A stretch of 64,000 nucleotides of DNA from Pulveribacter suum (GTDB lineage Bacteria > Pseudomonadota > Gammaproteobacteria > Burkholderiales > Burkholderiaceae_C): assembly GCF_003013695.1 (NCBI RefSeq), contig NZ_CP027792.1, positions 950,501 through 1,014,500 on the forward strand, written 5' to 3'. Of this stretch, positions 1 to 7,896 are shown piece by piece. A program made the translations under genes and the position numbers. Numbering within the stretch: position 1 is the stretch's first letter; each line of letters starts with the position of its first letter. A model generated the notes under the pieces. It did not search any database, had not been told where the DNA came from, and saw only the letters and a list, made by a program, of their open reading frames with translations.

Positions 1-504
1 GCCGTGGTGGCCGCCGAGGACGACGGCTTTGCCAGCCACGAGGGCGTGGACTGGGAGGCCATGGAAAAGGCCTGGCAGCGCAACGCCCGGCTGGCCGCAC
101 AGGCGGATACCCCCCGCGCCGGCACGCGGGCGCCGCGCATCCGCGGCGGCTCCACCATCACCCAGCAGCTGGCCAAGAACCTGCTGTTGTCGGGCGAGCG
201 CACGCTGCTGAGGAAGGGCCAGGAGCTGGTGCTGGCCTTCGCGCTGGAGCGGCTGCTGACGAAACGCCGCATCCTGGAGATCTACCTCAACAGCGTGGAG
301 TGGGGCGAAGGCGTCTTTGGCGCCGAGGCGGCGGCGCAGCACTACCATCGCAAGAGTGCGCGCCAGCTGTCCGCTGGCGAGGCGGCGCGCCTGGCCGTCA
401 TGCTGCCGGCGCCCAAGCGCTTCGAGAAAACGCCGGGCTCGCCCTACCTGGCCGCCCGCAGCCGCAGCCTGCTGGCACGCATGGGCCGCAGCGAGCTGCC
501 CTGA
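1..504 (+). CDS. mtgA: Monofunctional biosynthetic peptidoglycan glycosyltransferase (5' end outside window)
   Basis: This is the C-terminal 167 residues of a family GT51 enzyme that polymerises lipid II into glycan strands at the periplasmic face of the inner membrane. The window opens in frame just before the catalytic motif (AAEDDGF, with the essential Glu). It is followed by the family motifs GGSTITQQLAKN and RILEIYLNSVEWGEGVFG. There is no transpeptidase domain after the GT51 domain, and the protein stops soon after it, which separates MtgA from bifunctional PBPs. The N-terminal membrane anchor lies upstream of the window. It converges with the minus-strand gene ending at 537, with only 32 bases between. 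Identification is firm; only the start is missing. Confidence 0.95.
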   Translation, partial: AVVAAEDDGFASHEGVDWEAMEKAWQRNARLAAQADTPRAGTRAPRIRGGSTITQQLAKNLLLSGERTLLRKGQELVLAFALERLLTKRRILEIYLNSVEWGEGVFGAEAAAQHYHRKSARQLSAGEAARLAVMLPAPKRFEKTPGSPYLAARSRSLLARMGRSELP

Positions 505-536
505 TGGTCGTCTTGACAGCCGGCAACTGTGCGCCC

Positions 537-1022
537 TTATAAGAGCCTGTCGGCTTCGATCTTTGCATCCCGTGCCGCCTGAGCGCGCTCCATGAGCTGG
601 TAAGCCAAGGGGTCTTTCCAGCTTGTTGGTCCAACCCGGACCGCTGTGCGAAATGCGACCAAGCGACCCAAGGCACATGGCGTCGTCAGGTAGAGCGTGA
701 CCCGGGCAGGGCTGGAATTGGTCGAAGCTTCAGCTTTGAGAACATTGCGCAGATCTATGCGCACCCGTGTACCGCCCTTGCTCACGACCAGATGGTCCCC
801 CAGATCCCACACCTCATCCGCCAGCCCCAGAACGCCCAAGCAACAGATGCCGAGCAACAGGCACATGACAAATCCTGTCCACAACCACCCTGAAGCAGAC
901 GGCCATTCGCCAGTCAAATAGACACTTGCCGCCAGCACAGCAACCAGCGCTCCCCCGATGACGAGACAAGAAACCGCTGGCGAAACAACCGAGCCTGATG
1001 AGATGAGCTTGGCCTTTTGCAT
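537..1022 (-). CDS. Hypothetical two-helix membrane protein in a low-G+C patch
   Basis: I do not recognise the family. From the chosen start the protein has 161 residues. It shows two adjacent hydrophobic helices (about residues 13-33 and 45-67) and then a soluble C-terminal domain with alternating strands (DEVWDLGDHLVVSKGG...VRIDLRNVLKAE). That layout resembles small membrane proteins with a PH-like domain, but this is only an impression. An upstream in-frame ATG at 1097 would add 25 polar residues; the ATG at 1022 is preferred because GGAGG lies about 11 bases before it. G+C is near 61% in the first 120 bases, against about 70% around it. It sits between mtgA and ruvC and may be a recent arrival. 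Confidence 0.6.
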   Translation of the reverse strand: MQKAKLISSGSVVSPAVSCLVIGGALVAVLAASVYLTGEWPSASGWLWTGFVMCLLLGICCLGVLGLADEVWDLGDHLVVSKGGTRVRIDLRNVLKAEASTNSSPARVTLYLTTPCALGRLVAFRTAVRVGPTSWKDPLAYQLMERAQAARDAKIEADRLL

Positions 1023-1207
1023 TTCCCTGTGCCTCCTCCGCACGTATGCGCTCGGTGGGCGGATCCCTTTCCGCGCCTCGGGGCCATGAGACTTCATGAT
1101 CGGCCCCTATCATCCCTCTCTTCCCACAGGGCTCCACTGGGATCAAGATCCAAAGCACTTTGGCTCCCCATGCTGTTCAACGCCAGCAGTTATAGAAATC
1201 AGCGCAA

Positions 1208-1756
1208 TTGAGAATTCTCGGCATCGACCCGGGCCTGCAGACCACCGGCTTCGGCCTGGTGGACGTGCAGGGCCAGCAGCTGGCCTACGTGGCCAGCGGC
1301 ACCATCCGCACCACGGGGCTGGCGCTGGGCGACCTGCCGGGGCGGCTCAAGGTGCTGTTTGACGGCATCAGCGAGGTGGCGGCGCGCTACCAGCCTGAGG
1401 CGTCGGCGGTGGAGATCGTCTTCGTCAACGTCAACCCGCAGTCCTCGCTGCTGCTGGGCCAGGCGCGCGGCGCGGCGCTCACGGCGCTGGTCAACGCGCA
1501 GCTGCCGGTGGCCGAATACACGGCGCTGCAGATGAAAAAGGCCGTGGTCGGCCACGGCCGCGCGGCCAAGTCCCAGGTGCAGGAGATGGTGCGCCGCCTC
1601 TTGAGCCTGCCCGGCCTGCCCGGGCCCGACGCGGCCGACGCGCTGGGCATGGCCATCACCCATGCCCACGCCGGCGCTGCCATGGCCCGCGTGGGCGCCG
1701 TGGCGCAGCTCAACCGGCGCCAGCACGCGCTGTACAAGGGCGGGCGCAGCTACTGA
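1208..1756 (+). CDS. ruvC: Crossover junction endodeoxyribonuclease RuvC
   Basis: RuvC cuts Holliday junctions made by homologous recombination, working with the RuvAB branch-migration motor. The 182 residues match the usual length. The acidic catalytic set is visible: Asp in ILGIDPG at the N-terminus, Glu in AVEIVFVN, and the two Asp in DAADALG near the C-terminus. The start is TTG at 1208: the conserved sequence begins at the very next codon and no nearby ATG is in frame. ruvA and ruvB do not follow; the next gene, mpl, is convergent. In many relatives ruvC follows purH, which here lies 43 kb away, so the gene appears relocated (inference). Confidence 0.95.
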   Translation: MRILGIDPGLQTTGFGLVDVQGQQLAYVASGTIRTTGLALGDLPGRLKVLFDGISEVAARYQPEASAVEIVFVNVNPQSSLLLGQARGAALTALVNAQLPVAEYTALQMKKAVVGHGRAAKSQVQEMVRRLLSLPGLPGPDAADALGMAITHAHAGAAMARVGAVAQLNRRQHALYKGGRSY

Positions 1757-1855
1757 TCGGCCGCCGGGGCCTGTGGGGGGCAGCCTAGGCCGCCGGCGCC
1801 ATGCAGCCCGGCGGGTCGCAGGCCAGCAGCCGCGGCGCCGCGCCCGCGCCGTCCG

Positions 1856-3253
1856 TCACGGCGCGGCCAGCAGCTGCAGCAGGCGGGCGTGGATGCCGCC
1901 GAAGCTGCCATTGCTCATGCACACGATGTGGTCGCCCGGCCGCGCGGCGGCGGCCACCTGGGCGGCCAGCTGCGGCACGTCGGCGGCCGTCCGCGCCCGG
2001 CTGCCCAGGGGGGCCAGCGCAGCGGCGGCGTCCCAGTCCAGCCCGCCGGTGTGGCAAAACGACAGGTCGGCGCTCTCCAGCGACCAGGGCAGCTGGGCGG
2101 CCATGGTGCCCAGCTTCATGGTGTTGCTGCGCGGCTCGAACACGGCCAGGATGCGCGCGTCCGGCCCCAGGCGCTGGCGCAGACCATGGAGCGTGGTGCG
2201 GATCGCCGTGGGGTGGTGGGCGAAGTCGTCATACACCTGCACACCGGCGGCCGTGCCGCGCAGCTCCATGCGCCGGCGCACGTTGTGAAAGTGCGCTAGG
2301 GCCGCGCAGGCCTGCGCCGGCGGCACGCCCACGTGCTCGGCGGCGGCAATGGCGGCCAGGGCGTTGAGCTGGTTGTGCACGCCGCTCAAATCCCACTGCA
2401 CGCGGCCGGCCGATGCGTCCTGGCCGCGGCGCAGCACGGCGAAGTCGTGCGGCGGCCCTTCGGCGGTGAAGTCGCTGTCGGCCGCGCCAAAGCTGGCCAC
2501 GCTGCTCCAGCAGCCGGCGTGCAGCACGCGCGCCAGGCTTTCTTCCAGAGCGTTGACCACCACGCGCCCGGACGGCGGCACGGTGCGCACGAGGTGGTGG
2601 AACTGCCGCTCGATGGCCGCCAGGTCATCAAAGATGTCGGCGTGGTCGAACTCCAGGTTGTTCAGCACGGCGGTGCGCGGGCGGTAGTGCACGAACTTGC
2701 TGCGCTTGTCGAAAAACGCCGTGTCGTACTCGTCCGCCTCGATCACGAACAGCGGGCGCGGCTGGCCCGCCGCCTGCCGGCCCAGCCGGGCGGAGACGCC
2801 GAAGTCCAGCGGCACGCCGCCGACCAGAAAGCCCGGCGCCAGGCCAGCGCTCTCCAAAATCCAGGCCAGCATCGAGGTGGTGGTGGTCTTGCCGTGCGTG
2901 CCGGCCACCGCCAGCACATGACGGCCGGCCAGCACGTGCTCGGCCAGCCACTGCGGGCCGCTGGTGTAGGGGGCGCCCGCGTCCAGGATGGCCTCCATCA
3001 GCGGAAACTTCGCCGTGCCGTCCGCCAGCCGGGCGCGGCTGACCACGTTGCCGACGATGAACATGTCGGGCTGCAAGGCCATCTGGTCGGCGCCGTAGCC
3101 TTCGACCAGCTCGATGCCCAGGGCGGCCAACTGGTCGCTCATGGGCGGATAGACGCCCGCGTCGCAGCCGGTGACCCGGTGGCCCGCCTCGCGCGCCAGC
3201 GCCGCCAGCCCGCCCATGAAAGTGCCGCAAATGCCCAGGATGTGTATGTGCAT
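1856..3253 (-). CDS. mpl: UDP-N-acetylmuramate:L-alanyl-gamma-D-glutamyl-meso-diaminopimelate ligase
   Basis: Mpl reattaches tripeptide recovered from old murein to UDP-MurNAc, so cell-wall peptide is recycled in the cytoplasm. The 465 residues are normal for the family. An N-terminal Rossmann-like domain (HILGICGTFMGGLA) is followed by the Mur-ligase P-loop GTHGKTTT at residues 118-125, the central-domain motif NNLEFDHADIF, and the late motif YDDFAHHPTAI. The GTFMGG form at the N-terminus is typical of Mpl, where MurC has a different spacing. The ATG at 3253 is at the extreme start of the conserved region. ampD (15647-16243), in this window but not linked, acts in the same recycling route. 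Confidence 0.95.
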   Translation of the reverse strand: MHIHILGICGTFMGGLAALAREAGHRVTGCDAGVYPPMSDQLAALGIELVEGYGADQMALQPDMFIVGNVVSRARLADGTAKFPLMEAILDAGAPYTSGPQWLAEHVLAGRHVLAVAGTHGKTTTTSMLAWILESAGLAPGFLVGGVPLDFGVSARLGRQAAGQPRPLFVIEADEYDTAFFDKRSKFVHYRPRTAVLNNLEFDHADIFDDLAAIERQFHHLVRTVPPSGRVVVNALEESLARVLHAGCWSSVASFGAADSDFTAEGPPHDFAVLRRGQDASAGRVQWDLSGVHNQLNALAAIAAAEHVGVPPAQACAALAHFHNVRRRMELRGTAAGVQVYDDFAHHPTAIRTTLHGLRQRLGPDARILAVFEPRSNTMKLGTMAAQLPWSLESADLSFCHTGGLDWDAAAALAPLGSRARTAADVPQLAAQVAAAARPGDHIVCMSNGSFGGIHARLLQLLAAP

Positions 3254-3321
3254 GGGGGCATTCTAAGAAGCCGGCGGCAACTGCTGGAATATGAGTCAAA
3301 TCGGTCTCTAGGGCGCACCTG

Positions 3322-3388
3322 GCAAGCTCTGGTAGCTATTGAAAGAATAGCGACGCAGGCCGCAAAGCCCCTGCCCGGCGAGCGCATG
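3322..3388. repeat. Dispersed palindromic element, copy 1
   Basis: This lies in the divergent gap between mpl and the unknown gene at 3453. A perfect small hairpin GCTATT-gaaag-AATAGC occupies 3335-3351; copy 7 has the same 17 bases with one loop change. It is followed by a GC-rich, partly decayed version of the second stem found in the other copies (GCAGGC...GCCCGGCGAGCGC). Confidence 0.5.
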
Positions 3389-3452
3389 GGCTGCTCCCGG
3401 CGCGCCGCGGCGGGCCACAATGGCCGCTGCCCCGCCGCAACCTCGCACCGCC

Positions 3453-4067
3453 ATGTCCTCCAGCGCCCTTGCCATCGAGATCGCCAACGCCGCCGCCCGC
3501 ATGGCCGTGGAAGAGGGCCTGGAGTGGGGCGCCGCCAAGCGCCGCGCCGTGCGCGAGCTGGGCCTGCCCAGCCGCACCGCGCTGCCCGACAACGACCTGG
3601 TGGAAGACGCCGTGCGCGCCTACATCGGCCTGTTTTGCGCCGACACCCAGCCGCAGGAGCTGCGCGCCCTGCGCCAGCTGGCCCTGACGTGGATGCAGCG
3701 GCTGCAGCCCTTTCGTCCCTACCTGGGCGGCGCCGTCTGGCACGGCACGGCCACGCGGCTGTCGGACATCCACCTGAGCCTGTTCTGCGACGACAGCAAG
3801 AGCGCCGAGATCGCCCTGATCGACCACCGCGTGAGCTACGAGCCGCGCACTGTGACGGGCTTTCGCGGCGAGCCGGTGGAGATGCTCAGCCTGTCCAGCC
3901 CCTCGCCCGAGCTGGGCGAGCACATCGGCGTGCACCTGCTGATCTACGACCTGGACGACCTGCGCGGCGCCCTGCGCGCCGACGCCCGCGGGCGCTCCCC
4001 GCGCGGCGACGCCCAGGCCGTGCAGCGCCTGCTGGAGCAGGCCCCGGCGCCCGTCCCCAACGATTGA
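3453..4067 (+). CDS. Conserved-looking protein of unknown function
   Basis: The product is about 204 residues, soluble, with no signal peptide or membrane helix. The N-terminal 90 residues look helical. The middle contains a block (GAVWHGTATRLSDIHLSLFCDD, shown here in part as GTATRLSDIHLSLFCDD) that loosely recalls the Gly-Ser...Asp-x-Asp core of nucleotidyltransferases, but I would not assign that function. An in-frame ATG also exists at 3420; the ATG at 3453 is preferred because the sequence around 3420 (CACAATGG) looks like a promoter -10 and the first 11 residues are low-complexity. The next gene, a thioredoxin-like protein, starts 19 bases after its stop, so the two are probably co-transcribed. 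Confidence 0.65.
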   Translation: MSSSALAIEIANAAARMAVEEGLEWGAAKRRAVRELGLPSRTALPDNDLVEDAVRAYIGLFCADTQPQELRALRQLALTWMQRLQPFRPYLGGAVWHGTATRLSDIHLSLFCDDSKSAEIALIDHRVSYEPRTVTGFRGEPVEMLSLSSPSPELGEHIGVHLLIYDLDDLRGALRADARGRSPRGDAQAVQRLLEQAPAPVPND

Positions 4068-4086
4068 TTTGAACGAGCCACCGCGC

Positions 4087-4647
4087 ATGACCGACCCGAC
4101 CGCCCAGCCTGCTGCCGCCCTCTCGCCCGCCCGCCGCCGCTGGCTCACGGTCAGCGTCGGCGCGCTGGCCGCTTTGGGCGGCGCGGGCCTGGCGGCTTGG
4201 CGTCTGTCGCCCGGCCCGGCGCAGCCGGACGCCGCCGCGCAGCTGTGGGGTGCGACCTTCGAGGGCCTGCAGGGCGAGCCGCTGCGCATGGCAGACCTGC
4301 GCGGCCGGCCGCTGCTGCTGAACTTCTGGGCCACCTGGTGTCCGCCCTGCGTGCAGGAGCTGCCGCTGCTGGACCGCTTTCATGCACAGCAGCGCGGGCG
4401 CGGCTGGCAGGTGCTGGGTCTGGCCATCGACCAGCCCGCCAACGTGCATAAATTCCTGCAGCGCGTGCCGCTGCAGTTTCCGCTGGCGCTGGCCGGCCTG
4501 GCCGGCTCGGACATTGGCCGGGCCCTGGGCAACGAACGGGGCGGCCTGCCCTTTACCGTACTTTTTGCGGCAGATGGCAGCATCTTGAAGCGTAAAATGG
4601 GCGAGCTGACAGCGCAGGACCTCGATCTTTGGGCCACGTTGGCCTGA
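4087..4647 (+). CDS. TlpA/ResA-family membrane-anchored thioredoxin-like protein
   Basis: The protein is a thiol-disulfide oxidoreductase facing the periplasm. It has 186 residues: a basic start (ARRRW), one membrane anchor (about residues 19-40), and a thioredoxin-fold domain with active site WATWCPPC at Cys85 and Cys88 and a cis-Pro strand in GGLPFTVLF. Such proteins reduce specific periplasmic disulfides, often apocytochrome c; the actual partner cannot be read from the sequence. A TTG at 4069 would add six residues, but the ATG at 4087 is preferred because the extra residues are not needed for the anchor. It precedes accB, a common betaproteobacterial arrangement. Confidence 0.85.
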   Translation: MTDPTAQPAAALSPARRRWLTVSVGALAALGGAGLAAWRLSPGPAQPDAAAQLWGATFEGLQGEPLRMADLRGRPLLLNFWATWCPPCVQELPLLDRFHAQQRGRGWQVLGLAIDQPANVHKFLQRVPLQFPLALAGLAGSDIGRALGNERGGLPFTVLFAADGSILKRKMGELTAQDLDLWATLA

Positions 4648-4764
4648 GGTGCGTACTGCATCAAACCAAAAGCAGTGAATTGCGGCAATTTCGGTGCAAT
4701 AAGCCACCGTTGGGTGAATTTGGGTTAAATTCGCGCCCTTCCCGTTTTAGCCGTTGGAGCTCCC

Positions 4765-5229
4765 ATGGATTTGCGAAAACTCAAGACCCTCATCGACCTG
4801 GTCTCCGAGTCGAACGTTTCTGAACTCGAGATCACTGAAGCCGAGGGCAAGGTGCGCATCGTCAAGGCCGGCACCACCGTGGTGCAGCAGGTCATGGCAG
4901 CGCCTTTGCAGACCGTCGCCCCGGCCGCAGCCGCCGCCGCTCCTGCCACTGGCGTGGCCGAAGCCGCTGCGCCTGCGGCTGCCGCCGCGCCCACCGGCCA
5001 CGTCGTGAAGTCGCCCATGGTGGGCACGTTCTACCGCGCCTCCAGCCCCGGTGCCAAGGCTTTCGTCGAGGTTGGCAGCCAGATCAAGGAAGGCGAGACG
5101 CTGTGCATCGTCGAGGCCATGAAGATCCTGAACGAGATCGAGGCCGACAAGACCGGCACGGTGACACGCATCCTGGGCGAGAACGGCCAGGCCGTCGAAT
5201 ACGGGCAGCCGCTGTTTGTGATTGAGTAA
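4765..5229 (+). CDS. accB: Biotin carboxyl carrier protein of acetyl-CoA carboxylase
   Basis: AccB carries the biotin that shuttles carboxyl groups from AccC to the AccAD carboxyltransferase in the first step of fatty acid synthesis. The 154 residues show the standard N-terminal helix ([13 protein letters not shown]), an Ala/Pro-rich flexible linker (about residues 45-77), and the biotinyl domain with [15 protein letters not shown], where Lys120 is the biotinylation site. GGAG lies six bases before the ATG. accC follows in the same direction, but with a 284-base gap rather than the short spacing usual for this pair. Confidence 0.97.
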   Translation: MDLRKLKTLIDLVSESNVSELEITEAEGKVRIVKAGTTVVQQVMAAPLQTVAPAAAAAAPATGVAEAAAPAAAAAPTGHVVKSPMVGTFYRASSPGAKAFVEVGSQIKEGETLCIVEAMKILNEIEADKTGTVTRILGENGQAVEYGQPLFVIE

Positions 5230-5237
5230 GAGAACAA

Positions 5238-5362
5238 CAACCCCCTGAGCCGCTGCGCGGCTTCCCCCTTCTCTCTACGCGCTTCGCGCTACGGGAAGGG
5301 GGACGACGTCAGCGGACCGGCGAAGCCGGATCCGCGCCGTCCTCTGGCCTGGGGTGTGCCAG
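5238..5362. repeat. GC-rich palindromic intergenic element between accB and accC
   Basis: About 125 bases just after the accB stop are a chain of inverted repeats: GCCGC-tgc-GCGGC; CCCCCTTC paired with GGAAGGGGG across a GC-rich loop (5264-5302); and CCGG-cgaag-CCGG (5318-5330). It is a different sequence family from the AGCGCTTG elements elsewhere in the window. From memory, similar CCCCCTTC/GAAGGGGG elements recur between genes of Comamonadaceae; only one copy is present here, so that cannot be confirmed from the window. Confidence 0.6.
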
Positions 5363-5404
5363 TTTCAAGGCTGCGGGCGGTGCGCGGCGCAATGGAAGAC
5401 TTCT

Positions 5405-5521
5405 ATGTTTAAGAAAATTCTGGTGGCCAATCGCGGGGTTCCTGCCGCAGGCAGGGCGAAGCAAATTGCCCTGGCACGCGCCAGCGTGCAGGCGATGAGC
5501 CGCGGGGGCGCTTATGTTTAA
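5405..5521 (+). other. Diverged duplicate of the accC start: 38-codon upstream reading frame overlapping accC
   Basis: An ATG at 5405 opens a 38-codon frame whose first 11 codons encode the same residues as accC itself ([11 protein letters not shown]), yet differ at five third-codon positions, all silent. After an eight-codon insert (VPAAGRAK) that contains the hairpin CCTGCC-gca-GGCAGG, weak similarity resumes (IAL). The frame stops at TAA 5519-5521, which overlaps the accC ATG in the string ATGTTTAA. GGAAG seven bases before the ATG would serve as a ribosome site. It could be a decayed duplication, or a translated leader coupled to accC. Silent-only change in the first 33 bases favours some period of protein-level selection. 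Confidence 0.6.
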
Positions 5522-6863
5522 AAAGATCCTGGTCGCCAATCGCGGCGAGATCGCCCTGCGCATCCAGCGCGCCTGCCGCGAGCTGGGCGTGAAGGCGGTG
5601 ATGGTCTATTCCGAGGCCGACCGCGACGCCAAGTACGTCAAGCTGGCTGACGAGGCGGTTTGCATCGGCCCGGCGCCCTCGCCGCTGTCCTACCTGAACA
5701 TGCCGGCCATCATCTCGGCCGCCGAGGTGACCGACGCCGAGGCCATCCACCCGGGCTACGGCTTTCTGGCCGAGAACGCCGACTTTGCCGAGCGCGTGGA
5801 AAAGAGCGGCTTTCAGTTCATCGGCCCCACGCCGGACTCCATCCGCATCATGGGCGACAAGGTCTCGGCCAAGCAGGCCATGATCCGCGCCGGCGTGCCG
5901 TGCGTGCCGGGCTCGGAAGGCGAGCTGCCCGACGATCCGGTGCAGATCCGCCGCATCGCCCGCACCGTTGGCTACCCCGTGATCATCAAGGCCGCCGGCG
6001 GCGGCGGCGGGCGCGGCATGCGCGTGGTGCACACCGAGGCGGCGCTGGTCAATGCGGTGCAGATGACCAAGGCCGAAGCCACGGCGGCCTTTGGCAACCC
6101 GGCCGTGTACATGGAGAAGTTCCTGCAGAACCCGCGCCACATCGAGATCCAGGTGCTGGCCGACAAGCACCGCAACGCGGTGTACCTGGGCGAGCGCGAC
6201 TGCTCCATGCAGCGGCGCCACCAGAAGGTGATCGAGGAGGCGCCGGCGCCAGGCATCCCGCGCAAGCTGATCGAGCGCATCGGCGAGCGCTGCGTGGCCG
6301 CCTGCAAGAAGATCGGCTACCGCGGCGCGGGCACGTTCGAGTTCCTGTACGAAAACGGCGAGTTCTACTTCATCGAGATGAACACCCGCGTGCAGGTCGA
6401 GCACCCGGTGACGGAGCTGATCACCGGCGTGGACATCGTGCGCACGCAGATCATGGTGGCCGCCGGCGAGAAGCTGCCCTTCACCCAGCGCCAGATCCAG
6501 ATCAACGGCCACGCCATCGAATGCCGCGTGAACGCCGAAGATCCGTACAAATTCACGCCGTCCCCCGGGCGCATCACCATGTGGCACGCGCCGGGCGGCC
6601 CCGGCGTTCGCGTGGACTCGCACGCCTACACCAACTACTACGTGCCGCCGAACTACGACTCCATGATCGGCAAGATCATCGTGCATGGCGACACGCGCGA
6701 GCAGGCCCTGGCGCGCATGCGCACCGCACTGATGGAGACGGTGGTGGAGGGCATCAACACCAACGTGCCGCTGCACTGCGAGCTGATGGTGGACGCCAAC
6801 TTCGTGGCCGGCGGCACCAACATCCACTACCTGGAAGAGTGGCTGGCCCAGCGCAAGCGCTGA
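5514..6863 (+). CDS. accC: Biotin carboxylase subunit of acetyl-CoA carboxylase
   Basis: AccC uses ATP and bicarbonate to carboxylate the biotin on AccB. The 449 residues are the usual length. Domains appear in order: N-terminal biotin carboxylase fold ([17 protein letters not shown]), ATP-grasp with the glycine loop GGGGRGMR and the block [12 protein letters not shown], catalytic motif [14 protein letters not shown], and the C-terminal lid. The start ATG at 5514 is set by the conserved first residues; GGGGG lies five bases upstream. Translation may be coupled to the upstream frame that ends across this ATG. A strong terminator follows, so accB-accC appears to end here. Confidence 0.97.
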   Translation: MFKKILVANRGEIALRIQRACRELGVKAVMVYSEADRDAKYVKLADEAVCIGPAPSPLSYLNMPAIISAAEVTDAEAIHPGYGFLAENADFAERVEKSGFQFIGPTPDSIRIMGDKVSAKQAMIRAGVPCVPGSEGELPDDPVQIRRIARTVGYPVIIKAAGGGGGRGMRVVHTEAALVNAVQMTKAEATAAFGNPAVYMEKFLQNPRHIEIQVLADKHRNAVYLGERDCSMQRRHQKVIEEAPAPGIPRKLIERIGERCVAACKKIGYRGAGTFEFLYENGEFYFIEMNTRVQVEHPVTELITGVDIVRTQIMVAAGEKLPFTQRQIQINGHAIECRVNAEDPYKFTPSPGRITMWHAPGGPGVRVDSHAYTNYYVPPNYDSMIGKIIVHGDTREQALARMRTALMETVVEGINTNVPLHCELMVDANFVAGGTNIHYLEEWLAQRKR

Positions 6864-6889
6864 GCGGGCCCACCACGCCTTTTTTGCAC

Positions 6890-6921
6890 GCTGGCACCTG
6901 GCGACGGGTGCCAGCTTTTTT
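6890..6921 (+). terminator. Rho-independent terminator after accC
   Basis: Nine-base perfect stem GCTGGCACC/GGTGCCAGC with an eight-base loop, followed by six T. It lies 26 bases after the accC stop and before prmA. Confidence 0.9.
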
Positions 6922-6965
6922 GTGGGCCCCGAGCGCCCGTGATCGTGATTCGTGAGGAATGCGCC

Positions 6966-7853
6966 ATGTATGAGCTGACCCTGCTGTGCCCCGAAGAGCG
7001 TGTGGACGTGCTGGGCGAGGCCTTTGACGCGCTGGATGCGCTGAGCGTGTCGGTGGAAGACGCCGACGCCCAGACCGAAGCCGAGCAGGCCCTGTTCGGC
7101 GAGCCCGGCATGCCCGCCCCGCGCGAGGCCTGGCAGCGCAGCCGCGTCACGGCGCTGTTTGCCAGCCAGGGGGCGGCCGAGGAGGCCGCCCGGCTGCTGG
7201 CCGCGCAGGACTTCTTTGCCGGCTGCCAGGTGCTGGGCGTGGCCGAAGTGCCCGAGCAGGACTGGGTACGCCTGACGCAGTCGCAGTTCGATCCGGTGCA
7301 GATCACGCCCGAGTTCTGGATCGTGCCCACCTGGCACGAGCTGCCGGCCCAGGCGCGCCAGAGCATCCGGCTGGACCCGGGCATGGCCTTTGGCACCGGC
7401 ACGCACCCCACCACGCGCATGTGCCTGCGCTGGATCGCCGGCCAGGGCAGCGCCCACGGCCTGGGGGCGGTGCTGGACTACGGCTGCGGCTCGGGCATCC
7501 TGGCCATCGGTGCGGCCAAGTTCGGGGCTGACGCCGTGGATGCGGTGGACATCGACCCGGCCGCGGTGCAGGCCACCGAAGACAACGCCCGCGCCAACGG
7601 CGTGCAGCTCGCCGCCGGCCTGCCCGAGCGCGCCCAGGGCGAGTACCGCACCGTGCTGGCCAACATCCTAGCCACGCCCCTGAAGGTGCTGGCGCCGCTG
7701 CTGTGCGCCCATGTGGCGCCTGGCGGGCACCTGGTGCTCGCCGGTATCCTGGAGCGCCAGGCCGATGAGCTCAAAGAAGCCTACGCACCCTGGCTGCAGC
7801 TGTCCGTGGCCGACAGCGAGGACGGCTGGATCCTGATGGTGGCGCGCCGCTGA
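6966..7853 (+). CDS. prmA: Ribosomal protein L11 methyltransferase
   Basis: PrmA trimethylates ribosomal protein L11 with S-adenosylmethionine. The 295 residues contain the N-terminal L11-recognition domain and a Rossmann methyltransferase domain. Diagnostic motifs are GMAFGTGTHPTTRMCL, the SAM-binding DYGCGSGILAIGAAKFGA, and the catalytic-site segment VLANILATPL. The ATG at 6966 follows GAGGA by six bases; an upstream ATT-type in-frame extension to 6939 is not supported. prmA lies after the accC terminator and 43 bases before the next gene. Confidence 0.97.
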   Translation: MYELTLLCPEERVDVLGEAFDALDALSVSVEDADAQTEAEQALFGEPGMPAPREAWQRSRVTALFASQGAAEEAARLLAAQDFFAGCQVLGVAEVPEQDWVRLTQSQFDPVQITPEFWIVPTWHELPAQARQSIRLDPGMAFGTGTHPTTRMCLRWIAGQGSAHGLGAVLDYGCGSGILAIGAAKFGADAVDAVDIDPAAVQATEDNARANGVQLAAGLPERAQGEYRTVLANILATPLKVLAPLLCAHVAPGGHLVLAGILERQADELKEAYAPWLQLSVADSEDGWILMVARR

Positions 7854-7881
7854 GCGCCGCCGCCCGTGCACGGCGGGCGCC

Positions 7882-7887
7882 TAGAAT
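7882..7887 (+). promoter_or_regulatory. Candidate -10 element (TAGAAT) for the DUF3426 gene
   Basis: TAGAATC lies 9 bases before the ATG at 7897, so a transcript starting about 7 bases downstream would have almost no leader. No good -35 is visible. The same TANAATC word precedes several other plus-strand genes here. Confidence 0.35.
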
Positions 7888-7896
7888 CCTCCGCCG

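Noticed and set aside
5409..7457. Long minus-strand open frame opposite accC and prmA
   Set aside because: Covers two certain genes and yields a His/Arg/Gly-rich product with no family features.
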